10,025 nucleotides of DNA from Thermoplasmata archaeon (lineage in GTDB: Archaea > Thermoplasmatota > Thermoplasmata > UBA184), in the NCBI GenBank assembly GCA_021826525.1, contig JAKAZU010000030.1, positions 1 through 10,025 on the forward strand, in the 5' to 3' direction. Below the pieces are notes generated by a model. It had not been told where the DNA came from. It worked only from the letters and a program-made list of their open reading frames with translations, and searched no databases. Numbering within the stretch: position 1 is the first letter of the stretch; every line of letters starts with the position of its first letter. Both the position numbers and the translations under genes were made by a program. Positions 1 to 6,481 of this stretch are shown piece after piece.

Positions 1-1
1 T

Positions 2-241
2 TCAGCCTATTGGATCGAAGGTCGGACGGTGCGTACCCGCCTCCGATCCGGTCGACGCGTCCGAACCTGCCTGCGCTGCGGCCGGGAGCGGCGGACCCGG
101 ATACGCGCCCCGCGGACCCTCGCGTCTCGGGCGACGGATGGAGCCCCTCCGGGAACGATGCGCGAGCAGGGGGCCGAGGTCGCCCTCTTCGACACGGCGG
201 AGGAAAGCGAGTCCCCGGAAGAGGAGTCGGAACAAGAATAA
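2..241 (+). CDS. rnp4: Probable RNase P protein subunit Rpp21/Rnp4, C-terminal part (cut by window edge)
   Basis: The reading frame is open from the first bases and ends at TAA 239-241, so only about 79 C-terminal residues are seen. The stretch GRTVRTRLRSGRRVRTCLRC resembles the second half of the archaeal Rpp21 (Rpr2/Snm1 family) zinc ribbon: a basic strand of the form N-A-R-V-R-x-R, a few residues, then a hydrophobic strand leading into C-x2-C-G and a basic tail. Here CLRCG would be the second zinc knuckle; the first would lie outside the window. In that family the protein joins the RNase P holoenzyme and helps remove 5' leaders from pre-tRNA. The last 20 or so residues are very acidic (FDTAEESESPEEESEQE), an unusual low-complexity tail for this family. 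A tRNA gene begins 27 bp downstream, which fits the assignment. The call rests on a short motif; another small zinc-ribbon protein is possible. Confidence 0.55.
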   Translation, partial: SAYWIEGRTVRTRLRSGRRVRTCLRCGRERRTRIRAPRTLASRATDGAPPGTMREQGAEVALFDTAEESESPEEESEQE

Positions 242-242
242 A
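237..242 (+). promoter_or_regulatory. Possible TATA box of tRNA-Leu
   Basis: AATAAA lies 27-32 bp upstream of the mature tRNA 5' end, the right distance for an archaeal TATA box, and is an A/T-only patch in very GC-rich sequence. It overlaps the stop codon of the upstream gene, so it could be coincidence. No good purine-rich BRE is seen. Confidence 0.35.
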
Positions 243-268
243 CCCCGAGCGCTGGTCTCCCAGCAGCT

Positions 269-351
269 GCCGGGGTAGCCGAGCGGCCAAAGGCGGCAGA
301 CTCAAGATCTGCTCTCGTAGGAGTACCCAGGTTCAAATCCTGGCCCCGGCA
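269..351 (+). tRNA. tRNA-Leu (anticodon CAA)
   Basis: The 83-base sequence folds into a class II tRNA. The acceptor stem GCCGGGG (269-275) pairs with CCCCGGC (344-350) and the discriminator base is A351. The D arm is GCC/GGC around a loop with GG at 285-286. The anticodon stem GCAGA/TCTGC (296-300/308-312) encloses loop CTCAAGA with anticodon CAA at 303-305, reading UUG. The long variable arm has a CTC/GAG stem (314-316/321-323), as expected for leucine. The T arm CCAGG/CCTGG (327-331/339-343) holds loop TTCAAAT. No intron is seen. CCA is not encoded (TCG follows), so maturation needs the CCA-adding enzyme found at 1919-3340. It may be read from its own promoter or through from the RNase P gene. 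Confidence 0.96.
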
Positions 352-359
352 TCGCTCCG

Positions 360-766
360 AGCCGTCTGGGACGGCGGCGCGGAGACCGCCTTCCTCGGGA
401 GTTCATCCGGATCGGCGGCGGCGCTGGTCTCAACGAGGTCGTGTCGACTCGGATCCCGGCGAGCGCCGGGAAGGTCGAACGCAAGGGGAGCACCGTCGAA
501 ATGATCTTCGCGGCCACGATAACGAGCGGGTTCCTCCACCGGGGGCCGGAACTTCCCTCGCTCCGCACGGCACGGCGCTGGCCCCGCACGTCACCAGCGG
601 CTCCTTCGCCTAGGCCGCGTCGCTCCCCCCCTCGGCCGCCCTGCGCGCCGCGTTCTCCCCGATCGAGGATGTGAGTCTCTTCCAGGGGATCCAGCTGATC
701 GGCGACTCCCTGGCCGGTGCGGTGCTGTGCGCGGGGCTTCTGCGGTCGGATCTTGACGCTGCCTAA
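360..766 (+). pseudogene. Coding-like but broken region, possible decayed gene or sequence with indels
   Basis: This gap between tRNA-Leu and amrS has no intact convincing gene. It does show strong third-position GC bias that moves between plus-strand frames: about 361-425 in one frame (AVWDGGAETAFLGSSSGSAA), about 405-546 in a second (GLNEVVSTRIPASAGKVERK and onwards), and about 542-766 in the third. The third segment contains an in-frame TAG at 611-613 and ends FQGIQLIGDSLAGAVLCAGL plus a short tail at TAA 764-766. That stop shares CTAA with the TAG of convergent amrS, the same arrangement as the secure gene pair at 3337-3340. Two frame changes plus one stop would fit a pseudogene or sequencing errors. 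I do not recognise the family. It may also be non-coding GC-rich sequence. Confidence 0.3.
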
Positions 767-1821
767 GTGACTACGGGCATGGCGAACGTCGGCAGGTAAT
801 CGTCGGGCGGTCGGCCGACGATCGGGATCGCTTCCCCGCAGGCGCGGCACCGATTCTCTGCGTCGAGGTTCCAGCTCTTGATCATGAATCCGTAGCGCTC
901 CACGGCGATGGCGTGGCAGCGGGGGCAGTAGGTGTGTTCCAGAGGATGCCCCCAGAGGTTGCCGAGGTACACGTAGCGCAGCCCTTCCTCCACCGCGACG
1001 GCGTGCAACGCCTCCAGGGTCGCCACCGGAGTGCTGGGAATGTCCATCATCTTGTAATCGGGGTGGAAGCGCAACAGATGGAACGGCGTGTCGGGTCCGA
1101 CCCGGTCACGGACCTCGCGGGCGAGTCGCCGCAGCGCTTCCGGAGCGTCGCCCACGCGGGGCACGATGAGGTCGGTCACCTCGACGTGGATCCCGTGACG
1201 CGCGAGGCCCTCCATCGTCTCCAGGATCGGCTCGTCGCCCTTCGCGGCGACGTACTTGCGCATGAATCCGGCCTCTCCACTGGCCTTGAAGTCGACGCTC
1301 ACCGCATCCAGATGGGGCCCGATCGCGCGTACGGCCTCGGGAGACATGTACCCGTTCGTGACGAAGTTCGCGAACAGGCCGGCCTGCCGAGCCTCGCGTA
1401 CGATGTCGAGTGCGTACTCGATGAAGATCGTGGGCTCGTTGTACGTGAACGTGATGCCTTGGCAGTCGAAGCGCTCCGCGAGCTTGACCGCCTCGCGCGC
1501 GGAGAGTCCGCGACCGACGATGTCGCGCTCCTGAGAGATCTCGGCGTTCTGGCAGTACTGGCATCGCCAGTTGCAGCCGGCGGTTCCGATCCCCAGGACC
1601 CGAGTGCCCGGCCGGTAGTGCGAGAGCGGCTTCTTCTCGATAGGATCGACCTGGATCGCCGCGGCACGCCCGTACGAGAGGAGGACGAGGCGTCCCGCCT
1701 CGTTCTTGCGGACGAAACAGAACCCGTGCGATCCTTCGGGGATCACGCAGTAGCGCGCGCACGCCGTGCAGCGGACCTTGCGATCCGGCAGCGGTTCGAA
1801 GAGCGTGGCGAGATGGGCCAT
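763..1821 (-). CDS. amrS: AmmeMemoRadiSam system radical SAM enzyme AmrS
   Basis: This 352-residue protein matches the AmrS/PflA-like radical SAM family. The 4Fe-4S cluster and SAM site is C83-x3-C87-x2-C90 in AGCNWRCQYCQN, after the family's VDPIEKKPLSHY segment. An N-terminal cysteine group (C18, C21, C25, C35) and a C-terminal pair of C-x2-C knuckles (C299/C302 and C325/C328) are probably metal-binding. ITFTYNEPTIF and FVTNGY are further family motifs of the radical SAM barrel. The physiological reaction is not settled; the family co-occurs with Memo-like and AMMECR1-like proteins, neither of which is in this window. I chose ATG 1821, because the open frame further upstream (to 2304) runs antisense through cca and lacks family similarity. 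A GAGG at 1835-1832 lies 10 bases before it. The gene is divergent from cca (97 bp apart), and its stop overlaps the broken region on the plus strand. Confidence 0.9.
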   Translation of the reverse strand: MAHLATLFEPLPDRKVRCTACARYCVIPEGSHGFCFVRKNEAGRLVLLSYGRAAAIQVDPIEKKPLSHYRPGTRVLGIGTAGCNWRCQYCQNAEISQERDIVGRGLSAREAVKLAERFDCQGITFTYNEPTIFIEYALDIVREARQAGLFANFVTNGYMSPEAVRAIGPHLDAVSVDFKASGEAGFMRKYVAAKGDEPILETMEGLARHGIHVEVTDLIVPRVGDAPEALRRLAREVRDRVGPDTPFHLLRFHPDYKMMDIPSTPVATLEALHAVAVEEGLRYVYLGNLWGHPLEHTYCPRCHAIAVERYGFMIKSWNLDAENRCRACGEAIPIVGRPPDDYLPTFAMPVVT

Positions 1822-1907
1822 CGATCCGGAACCTCGTGAGGATATCGCCCCGCGCGCCGATAACGGTACCCCGCTCCGGCCCCCTGCGACCAAGCTTTCA
1901 AGTGCGC

Positions 1908-1912
1908 GGAGG
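1908..1912 (+). promoter_or_regulatory. Shine-Dalgarno sequence fixing the cca start
   Basis: GGAGG ends six bases before ATG 1919 and selects it over the in-frame ATG at 1928. It also rules out the longer upstream open frame, which overlaps amrS on the other strand. Confidence 0.7.
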
Positions 1913-1918
1913 CTCCCC

Positions 1919-3340
1919 ATGCCTGCTATGCCCGTCGGTCGGCCCCGAGAGAGTCCCGCGGCGGCGGCGCAGCGGATCGAGACTCGGGTCCGGGAGCGGA
2001 TCACCCCCTCTCCGGAGGAGCTCGCCCGAGTGGCTCGCGTGCGGGCCGATCTCGTCCGCGCCGTCCAGCTCGCGGCCGAGGCCCGGAAGAGTCCGCTCGC
2101 CCGGGCGCTGGTCGCGGGGAGCGCCGCGCGGGGGACGTTCTTGCGGGACCGGCTGGACATCGACTTCTTCCTCCTCTTCCCGCCCGAGCTCCCACGGGCC
2201 CGACTCGAGACCGAGGGCCTCGCGCTGGCCGAGGCGATCCTCACGAAGCCTGAACGCAAGTACGCCGAGCACCCGTACCTTCGGGGAACGTTCCAGGGAT
2301 ACACCGTCGACGTGGTCCCCGGCTACGCCATCACCGATCCGTCGAAACCGCTCACGGCGGTCGACCGGACGCCGTTCCATGACGAGCACCTCCGGGCCCG
2401 CCAGACCCCGGCCCACGTCTCGGAGGTCCGGCTCGCGAAGCTGTTCCTGCGCTCGCTCGGGATCTACGGTTCGGAGGCCCGGACCGAGGGGTTCTCTGGC
2501 TACTTGGTCGAGCTCGTCATTCTCCAGTTCGGGACGCTGCACGCGCTCCTCGAGGCCGCGCGAAGCTGGCGCCTTCCGGTCCGCCTATGCCCGCCGGGGA
2601 AGGAGCCTCCACGGCTCCCTCCGGACGTGGCGCTCATCCTCCCGGATGCGGTCGATCCGAACCGGAACGTCGCGAGCGCACTCTCGCCGCGCAACCTCGC
2701 GCTGTTCATCCTAGGGGCGGCCGCGTACCTGGAGCACCCCGGGGAAGAGTGGTTTGAGCTGCCGAAGCGGCGCCACCTCTCCCGCGCCGATGCTCTCGAA
2801 CGCGTCGCCCGACGGGCGACGCACGTATCGGTGGTGGAAGTGCCCCGCCCGGCGCTCGTGGATGACACGCTGTACCCCCAACTGCGCAAGGCGGAACGCG
2901 CCATCGCCGAGGAAGCGACCCGCGTCGGGTTCGAGGTCGTCGGTTCCGCATGCGCGGCCGGTCCGGCCGCGCTCCTCGTGCTGGTCGAGGTAGCGCACGG
3001 GCGGCTCAGCGCGGTCCGAGTGCAAGATGGACCCCCTGCGGGCCTCGACCGGGTCGGCTCCTTCCTCGAGAAGTGGACCGCTCCGGGCGCCCCCGTTTCC
3101 CAAGGGCCCTACGTTCGCGAGGACGGCCGTCTCGGCATCGAGGTCCGACGGAGCGAGTGCGACCTCGAGATCGTGCTCGCCGCGGCGATCCCGCGGCTCT
3201 CGCTCGGCAAGGACATCAGCCCTGCGGCGGCCGAGCGTACCCAGGTCCGCCGACTGGCCGACCAGCCCGAGAGCCCCGAGCTCGAGGGGGCCCTGGTCGA
3301 CCTTCTCGGAAAGCGCCTGCCCTGGCTGGGCCCACGCTAG
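1919..3340 (+). CDS. cca: CCA tRNA nucleotidyltransferase, archaeal class I
   Basis: The 473-residue enzyme adds C, C and A to the 3' end of tRNA without a nucleic acid template, using CTP and ATP. The nucleotidyltransferase signature is G67-S68-A-A-R-G-T followed by D80-I-D82, with the third catalytic carboxylate at D131 in YTVDVVPGY. These match the three-aspartate metal site known in archaeal CCA enzymes. VDRTPFHDEHL (about residues 149-160) and EVRLAKLFLRSLGIYGSEAR with GFSGYLVELVILQFG are the central-domain motifs typical of the archaeal class. The rest forms the body and tail domains that measure the tRNA acceptor-T arm. It is slightly longer than the usual roughly 450 residues because of an N-terminal extension of about 20 residues. 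It is needed here because the tRNA-Leu at 269-351 has no encoded CCA. Its TAG shares CTAG with the stop of the convergent membrane protein gene. Confidence 0.96.
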   Translation: MPAMPVGRPRESPAAAAQRIETRVRERITPSPEELARVARVRADLVRAVQLAAEARKSPLARALVAGSAARGTFLRDRLDIDFFLLFPPELPRARLETEGLALAEAILTKPERKYAEHPYLRGTFQGYTVDVVPGYAITDPSKPLTAVDRTPFHDEHLRARQTPAHVSEVRLAKLFLRSLGIYGSEARTEGFSGYLVELVILQFGTLHALLEAARSWRLPVRLCPPGKEPPRLPPDVALILPDAVDPNRNVASALSPRNLALFILGAAAYLEHPGEEWFELPKRRHLSRADALERVARRATHVSVVEVPRPALVDDTLYPQLRKAERAIAEEATRVGFEVVGSACAAGPAALLVLVEVAHGRLSAVRVQDGPPAGLDRVGSFLEKWTAPGAPVSQGPYVREDGRLGIEVRRSECDLEIVLAAAIPRLSLGKDISPAAAERTQVRRLADQPESPELEGALVDLLGKRLPWLGPR

Positions 3341-3702
3341 AACACGCGGATGGTGTCCATGAGCAGGAACCAGCTCGCGAGCCATCCAAAGAAGACGACC
3401 GCGTAGAGCGTGGCCCACTCGCCCTTGGTGTAGATGCGCGCGCGCGGGTGGAGCCAGGTCACCAGCGAGTACAGGGCGATGAGGACGATCAGGGCGATGA
3501 CCGGCGGGAGCTCCCACGGCAGCGAGGCGGTGTCGATCGCCCAGGAGATGACCCCGAGCAGGACGGCGACCCCGCCGGCGATGAGCATCCCGCGGGTGAT
3601 CTCGTACTCGTGGTTCAGGAACGCGCGATCGTCGAACACCGGGAATTCGAACGGAGGCTCCTCGTCCACCGTGCCGGGCTTCCCGCGGACCTTCTTCGCC
3701 AT
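3337..3702 (-). CDS. Three-helix membrane protein of unknown function, linked to lipA
   Basis: This 121-residue protein starts at ATG 3702 and ends at TAG 3339-3337. The first 37 residues are charged and probably cytoplasmic (MAKKVRGKPGTVDEEPPFEF). Three hydrophobic segments follow at about residues 38-57, 66-84 and 96-115. The basic link HPRARIYTKGEW lies between helices 2 and 3. No signal peptide, catalytic motif or metal-binding cysteine is seen, and I do not recognise the family. It starts only 3 bp after the lipoyl synthase stop, so the two are almost certainly co-transcribed and probably translationally coupled. It is the last gene of the minus-strand run and overlaps the cca stop by four bases. 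The length, start and lack of frame breaks make it a real gene, but its function is open. Confidence 0.85.
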   Translation of the reverse strand: MAKKVRGKPGTVDEEPPFEFPVFDDRAFLNHEYEITRGMLIAGGVAVLLGVISWAIDTASLPWELPPVIALIVLIALYSLVTWLHPRARIYTKGEWATLYAVVFFGWLASWFLLMDTIRVF

Positions 3703-3705
3703 GGC

Positions 3706-4626
3706 TCACGCCCCCCGCCGTGCGAACGCGCGCCGGTATAGCTCTTCCGCATGGTAGGAACTTCGCACGAGCGGGCCCGCCTCGACTCCCGCGAAGCCGT
3801 TTTCGAGCCCCCGGGTCCGGTACCGATCGAACTCCTCGGGAGGGACGTACCGGGCCACGGCGGCGTGCTCCGGGTCCGGCCGGAGGTACTGCCCCAGCGT
3901 CAGTAGATCGACCTGTGCGGCTCGCAGATCGCGCATCGTCCGCACGAGCGCCTCTTCGCTCTCTCCGAGCCCCAGCATGATCGAGCTCTTGGTCACCAGC
4001 GAGGGGGACCCGATCGCCCGGGCGCGCCGGAGGACCTCGAGCGAGCGCTCGTAGCTGGCTCGGGGATCGCGAACGGAGGGGGAGAGCTCGCGGACGGTCT
4101 CGATGTTGTGCGCGAGGACATCCGGGGGGTGTTCGAAGAGTTTCGCGAGGGATTCCTCCCGTCCGGCGAGGTCGCCGATGAGGAGCTCGACCCGGGCGGA
4201 AGGAGCTCGTTGTCGGATCTGGCGGACGGTATCGGAGAGCACCTCGGCTCCTCCATCCTCGAGGTCGTCCCGACAGACCTGGGTCAGCACGACATAGCGC
4301 AGCCCGGCGCGCTCGACGGCTTCGGCCACGCGCGCCGGTTCGGTCCGGTCGACCACGCCGCGGGGCCAGTGGGTCGTGACCGCACAGAAGCCGCAGCGCC
4401 GCGTGCAGTCCGTCCCGAGCAGCATCACCGTCGCCGTTCCGGCCGACCAGCACTCCGAGAGGTTGGGGCACCTCGCCTCCCGGCAGACGGTTCCGAGCCG
4501 GAGCTCCTCCAGCGTGGAGCGCAACTTCCCATACCGTGCGCCCTGAGGCGGGCGAGTGCGGATCCATCTCGGGAGTCGAGGCTCGGGACCCGGTCCCGAA
4601 GATGTCGGTGACGCGGAAGAGGACAC
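3706..4626 (-). CDS. lipA: Lipoyl synthase
   Basis: LipA is a radical SAM enzyme that inserts two sulfurs into protein-bound octanoyl groups to make the lipoyl cofactor of 2-oxoacid dehydrogenases and the glycine cleavage H protein. The auxiliary cluster motif C48-x4-C53-x5-C59 (TVCREARCPNLSECW) and the radical SAM motif C74-x3-C78-x2-C81 (CTRRCGFC) are both intact. The C-terminal RSSYHA (288-293) carries the conserved serine ligand of the auxiliary cluster. TQVCRDDLEDGGA and VLAHNIETV are further family motifs. Start choice is uncertain: GTG 4626 leaves a 25 bp gap after cdc6 and gives 306 residues, near the family norm. An in-frame TTG at 4680 would add 18 residues overlapping cdc6. Neither has a clear Shine-Dalgarno sequence; a TATA-like CCTAAACC lies about 24 bases before GTG 4626. 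No lipB or lplA partner is present in the window. Confidence 0.94.
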   Translation of the reverse strand: MSSSASPTSSGPGPEPRLPRWIRTRPPQGARYGKLRSTLEELRLGTVCREARCPNLSECWSAGTATVMLLGTDCTRRCGFCAVTTHWPRGVVDRTEPARVAEAVERAGLRYVVLTQVCRDDLEDGGAEVLSDTVRQIRQRAPSARVELLIGDLAGREESLAKLFEHPPDVLAHNIETVRELSPSVRDPRASYERSLEVLRRARAIGSPSLVTKSSIMLGLGESEEALVRTMRDLRAAQVDLLTLGQYLRPDPEHAAVARYVPPEEFDRYRTRGLENGFAGVEAGPLVRSSYHAEELYRRAFARRGA

Positions 4627-4651
4627 GGCCCGTCGAACCGAGATATCGGGT

Positions 4652-5800
4652 TTAGGCTTTGCGAGCCCGGCCGTGGCCAAGCCGCTCTTCGATCAGCGTC
4701 CCGAGATAGCTCGCCGGGAGCTCGTCCATCGCGACGCTCGAGGACGCTCCGGAGGGGCCCGTATCGAGCGCGACAAGACCGTCGCGCTCGAGCTCCTTGA
4801 GCGTCCGCCAGAACGTCGTTCGGCTGATCGGCTTCTCGCCGAACTCCTCCAACAGGGCGGAATGAGCGGTCCGCAGCTTCTGGCTGGGCACCGAGGACCC
4901 CTTGCCCTTCAGGGTACGCGTGAGGGCGAGCAGCACCGTGAGCGCGTTGACCGAGAGGCCCTCCAGCTGCGTCTCCGTGATCGTGGAATAGATCGATCCC
5001 TTCGCGGCGCGAATGTCCTCCGCCGAGATCGCTCGGTGCCCGGCCTCCTCGGCCACATGGGCGGCGCTCCCGAGGACCTCGATCGCGAAGCGGGCGTCCC
5101 CATTGGGTGCCGCGATGCGCGCGATCTGGCCCAGCGTTTCGGGGGTGTAGCTCGCCGGAGCGAGCGCGACCTCGGCCCGCGCCTCGAGGATGTCCGTCAG
5201 CGCGGCCCGGTCGTACGGAGGGAGCGCCATGCGGTGCGTGACCCCGAAGCTCGACCGGCTCGCCGGGTCGAGGTACGGGAGCAGGTCCTCCGTCGCGATC
5301 AGGAGGAGTGAGATCGACCCGAGGCCGACCTCTCCGGAGCGGGAGAGAAGGTAGACGAGCTTCGTCTCCTGCCGTACGAGCGCGCTCGCCTCGTCCAGGA
5401 TGACGAGGTAGTGCCGGGGATGCCGGCGGATCCCCTGCTCGAAGACGTCGAGCATCTCCGGAAGACCGTACCCTCGATCCGGCAGGGAAACGTCGACCGC
5501 TCGCAAGAGATCGAGCACGATCGTCCGATCGCTGGCCCGTCGCCAGGCGTTGATGTAGACCGCCTTGATCGGAGCGGGACCGATGCGGCCGAGCCGCTCG
5601 AGATCCGCCGCGAGTCGCTTGGCGAGGGCCGTCTTGCCGCTCCCAACGCCTCCGGTCAGCAGGAGGTGGAATGGGACTCCCTTCGAAAGCGCCTCCCGGT
5701 ACCGGCGGGTGAGCAGCGCGAGCTCCGCGGTGCGATGGGGCAGCTTCGGAGGAAGGAAGGTCGGTTCGAGGGTCTCTTCCCGAACGAGGATCGCACCCAC
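4652..5800 (-). CDS. cdc6: Orc1/Cdc6 family replication initiator
   Basis: The 382-residue AAA+ protein has the archaeal Orc1/Cdc6 architecture. Walker A is G50-G-V-G-S-G-K-T57, Walker B is LVILDEAS with D136 and E137, and the sensor 1 region is IATEDLLPYLDPASRSSFG (about 168-186). Sensor 2 is G234-D-A-R237. The C-terminal part, from about residue 280, has the helix-rich winged-helix DNA-binding fold (SVNALTVLLALTRTL, then ISRTTFWRTLKELERDGLVA). In archaea such proteins bind origin repeats, load MCM helicase and sometimes act as regulators. The GTG start at 5800 is fixed by GGAGG at 5810-5806, five bases upstream. The gene follows tmk by 42 bp and precedes lipA. The 42 bp gap holds no origin-recognition-box-like repeat, so an adjacent origin is not evident; this copy could be a secondary, non-origin-linked paralogue. 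Confidence 0.93.
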   Translation of the reverse strand: MGAILVREETLEPTFLPPKLPHRTAELALLTRRYREALSKGVPFHLLLTGGVGSGKTALAKRLAADLERLGRIGPAPIKAVYINAWRRASDRTIVLDLLRAVDVSLPDRGYGLPEMLDVFEQGIRRHPRHYLVILDEASALVRQETKLVYLLSRSGEVGLGSISLLLIATEDLLPYLDPASRSSFGVTHRMALPPYDRAALTDILEARAEVALAPASYTPETLGQIARIAAPNGDARFAIEVLGSAAHVAEEAGHRAISAEDIRAAKGSIYSTITETQLEGLSVNALTVLLALTRTLKGKGSSVPSQKLRTAHSALLEEFGEKPISRTTFWRTLKELERDGLVALDTGPSGASSSVAMDELPASYLGTLIEERLGHGRARKA

Positions 5801-5805
5801 GTCTT

Positions 5806-5810
5806 CCTCC
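5806..5810 (-). promoter_or_regulatory. Shine-Dalgarno sequence fixing the cdc6 GTG start
   Basis: On the minus strand GGAGG is followed by AAGAC and then GTG 5800. It lies in the 42 bp gap after tmk, so cdc6 can initiate independently on a shared transcript. Confidence 0.75.
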
Positions 5811-5842
5811 CTGGTGAGGGGCGAGGCCTCTTGGGTAGGATA

Positions 5843-6481
5843 TCACCTTCGACGCCGCGGCCCGGTCCGTCTCCGAGCCGCGAGCTTGTTCCGGATGGAC
5901 CTCGCGGCGGCGTCCGCGACCTCCCGCGCCGGGTTCCGTGCATCGATCACGAGCCAGCCATTCCGACGTGCGAATCGTCGGTAGGCGCGCGCGACGCGCT
6001 CCAGGGTCCGCCGCCGTTCGAGTGGGCCCTTTGCTGAGGCGCGGGACCCGACGCGACGCAGCGCCTCGGCCGGATCGAGATCGATCAGAATCACCTGGTC
6101 GGGCTCTACGGTGGCGTGGGCCTGGAGCCCGGCCAGCCTCCGCTGCCACTCGGGAGCGAGCGCGCTCCCCTGGTAGGCGAGGGTCGACCAGTAGGAGCGG
6201 TCGGTGAGCACCACGGACGCCGTGCGAAGATCGCGTTCGAGATCCGCGCGGGCGAGGTAGCGGTCGAGCGTGAAGTACACCGCGCCGGTCCACGGATCCT
6301 GTACGCTCGCGGCCTGAGCCTTCCGATTGAGCTCGGCGGATGCGGGCTCCCTGCGGGTCCGCACGCGCAGTCCCGCTCGGCGGAGGCGTGAGGCCACGCA
6401 GCGAACGACCGTGGACTTCCCGGCTCCGTCGATCCCCTCGAAGGCGACGTACCACGCTCGGCGCGGGGCGTTGCCCTTCAT
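5843..6481 (-). CDS. tmk: Thymidylate kinase (dTMP kinase)
   Basis: The 212-residue protein converts dTMP to dTDP with ATP on the route to dTTP. The P-loop is E15-G-I-D-G-A-G-K-S-T24, which matches the family's FEGxDGxGKxT form. REPAS (44-48) stands where the family's REP(G) motif binds substrate. DRY (73-75) and DRSYWSTLAYQG (94-105) are the characteristic base- and phosphate-binding segments. The arginine-rich SRASAKGPLERRRTLERV region would form the LID. The C-terminus is strongly basic (RRRTGPRRRR). The ATG at 6481 overlaps the stop of the upstream COG1099 hydrolase as ATGA, which both fixes the start and implies translational coupling. A longer open frame reaching 6676 would run through that hydrolase and is unlikely. 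The neighbour downstream is cdc6, linking DNA precursor supply with replication initiation. Confidence 0.93.
   Translation of the reverse strand: MKGNAPRRAWYVAFEGIDGAGKSTVVRCVASRLRRAGLRVRTRREPASAELNRKAQAASVQDPWTGAVYFTLDRYLARADLERDLRTASVVLTDRSYWSTLAYQGSALAPEWQRRLAGLQAHATVEPDQVILIDLDPAEALRRVGSRASAKGPLERRRTLERVARAYRRFARRNGWLVIDARNPAREVADAAARSIRNKLAARRRTGPRRRR

Noticed and set aside
302..850. A minus-strand open frame ending GPGFEPGYSYESRS
   Set aside because: That ending is the well-known antisense translation of a tRNA-Leu gene, so the frame is spurious.
1822..2304. N-terminal extension of AmrS upstream of ATG 1821
   Set aside because: The extension is Ser/Arg-rich, antisense to cca and its Shine-Dalgarno sequence, and absent from the family; MAHLATLFEPLPD is the expected N-terminus.
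2711..4567. A 618-codon minus-strand open frame across cca, the membrane protein and lipA
   Set aside because: It runs antisense or out of frame to family-supported genes and shows no recognisable motif.
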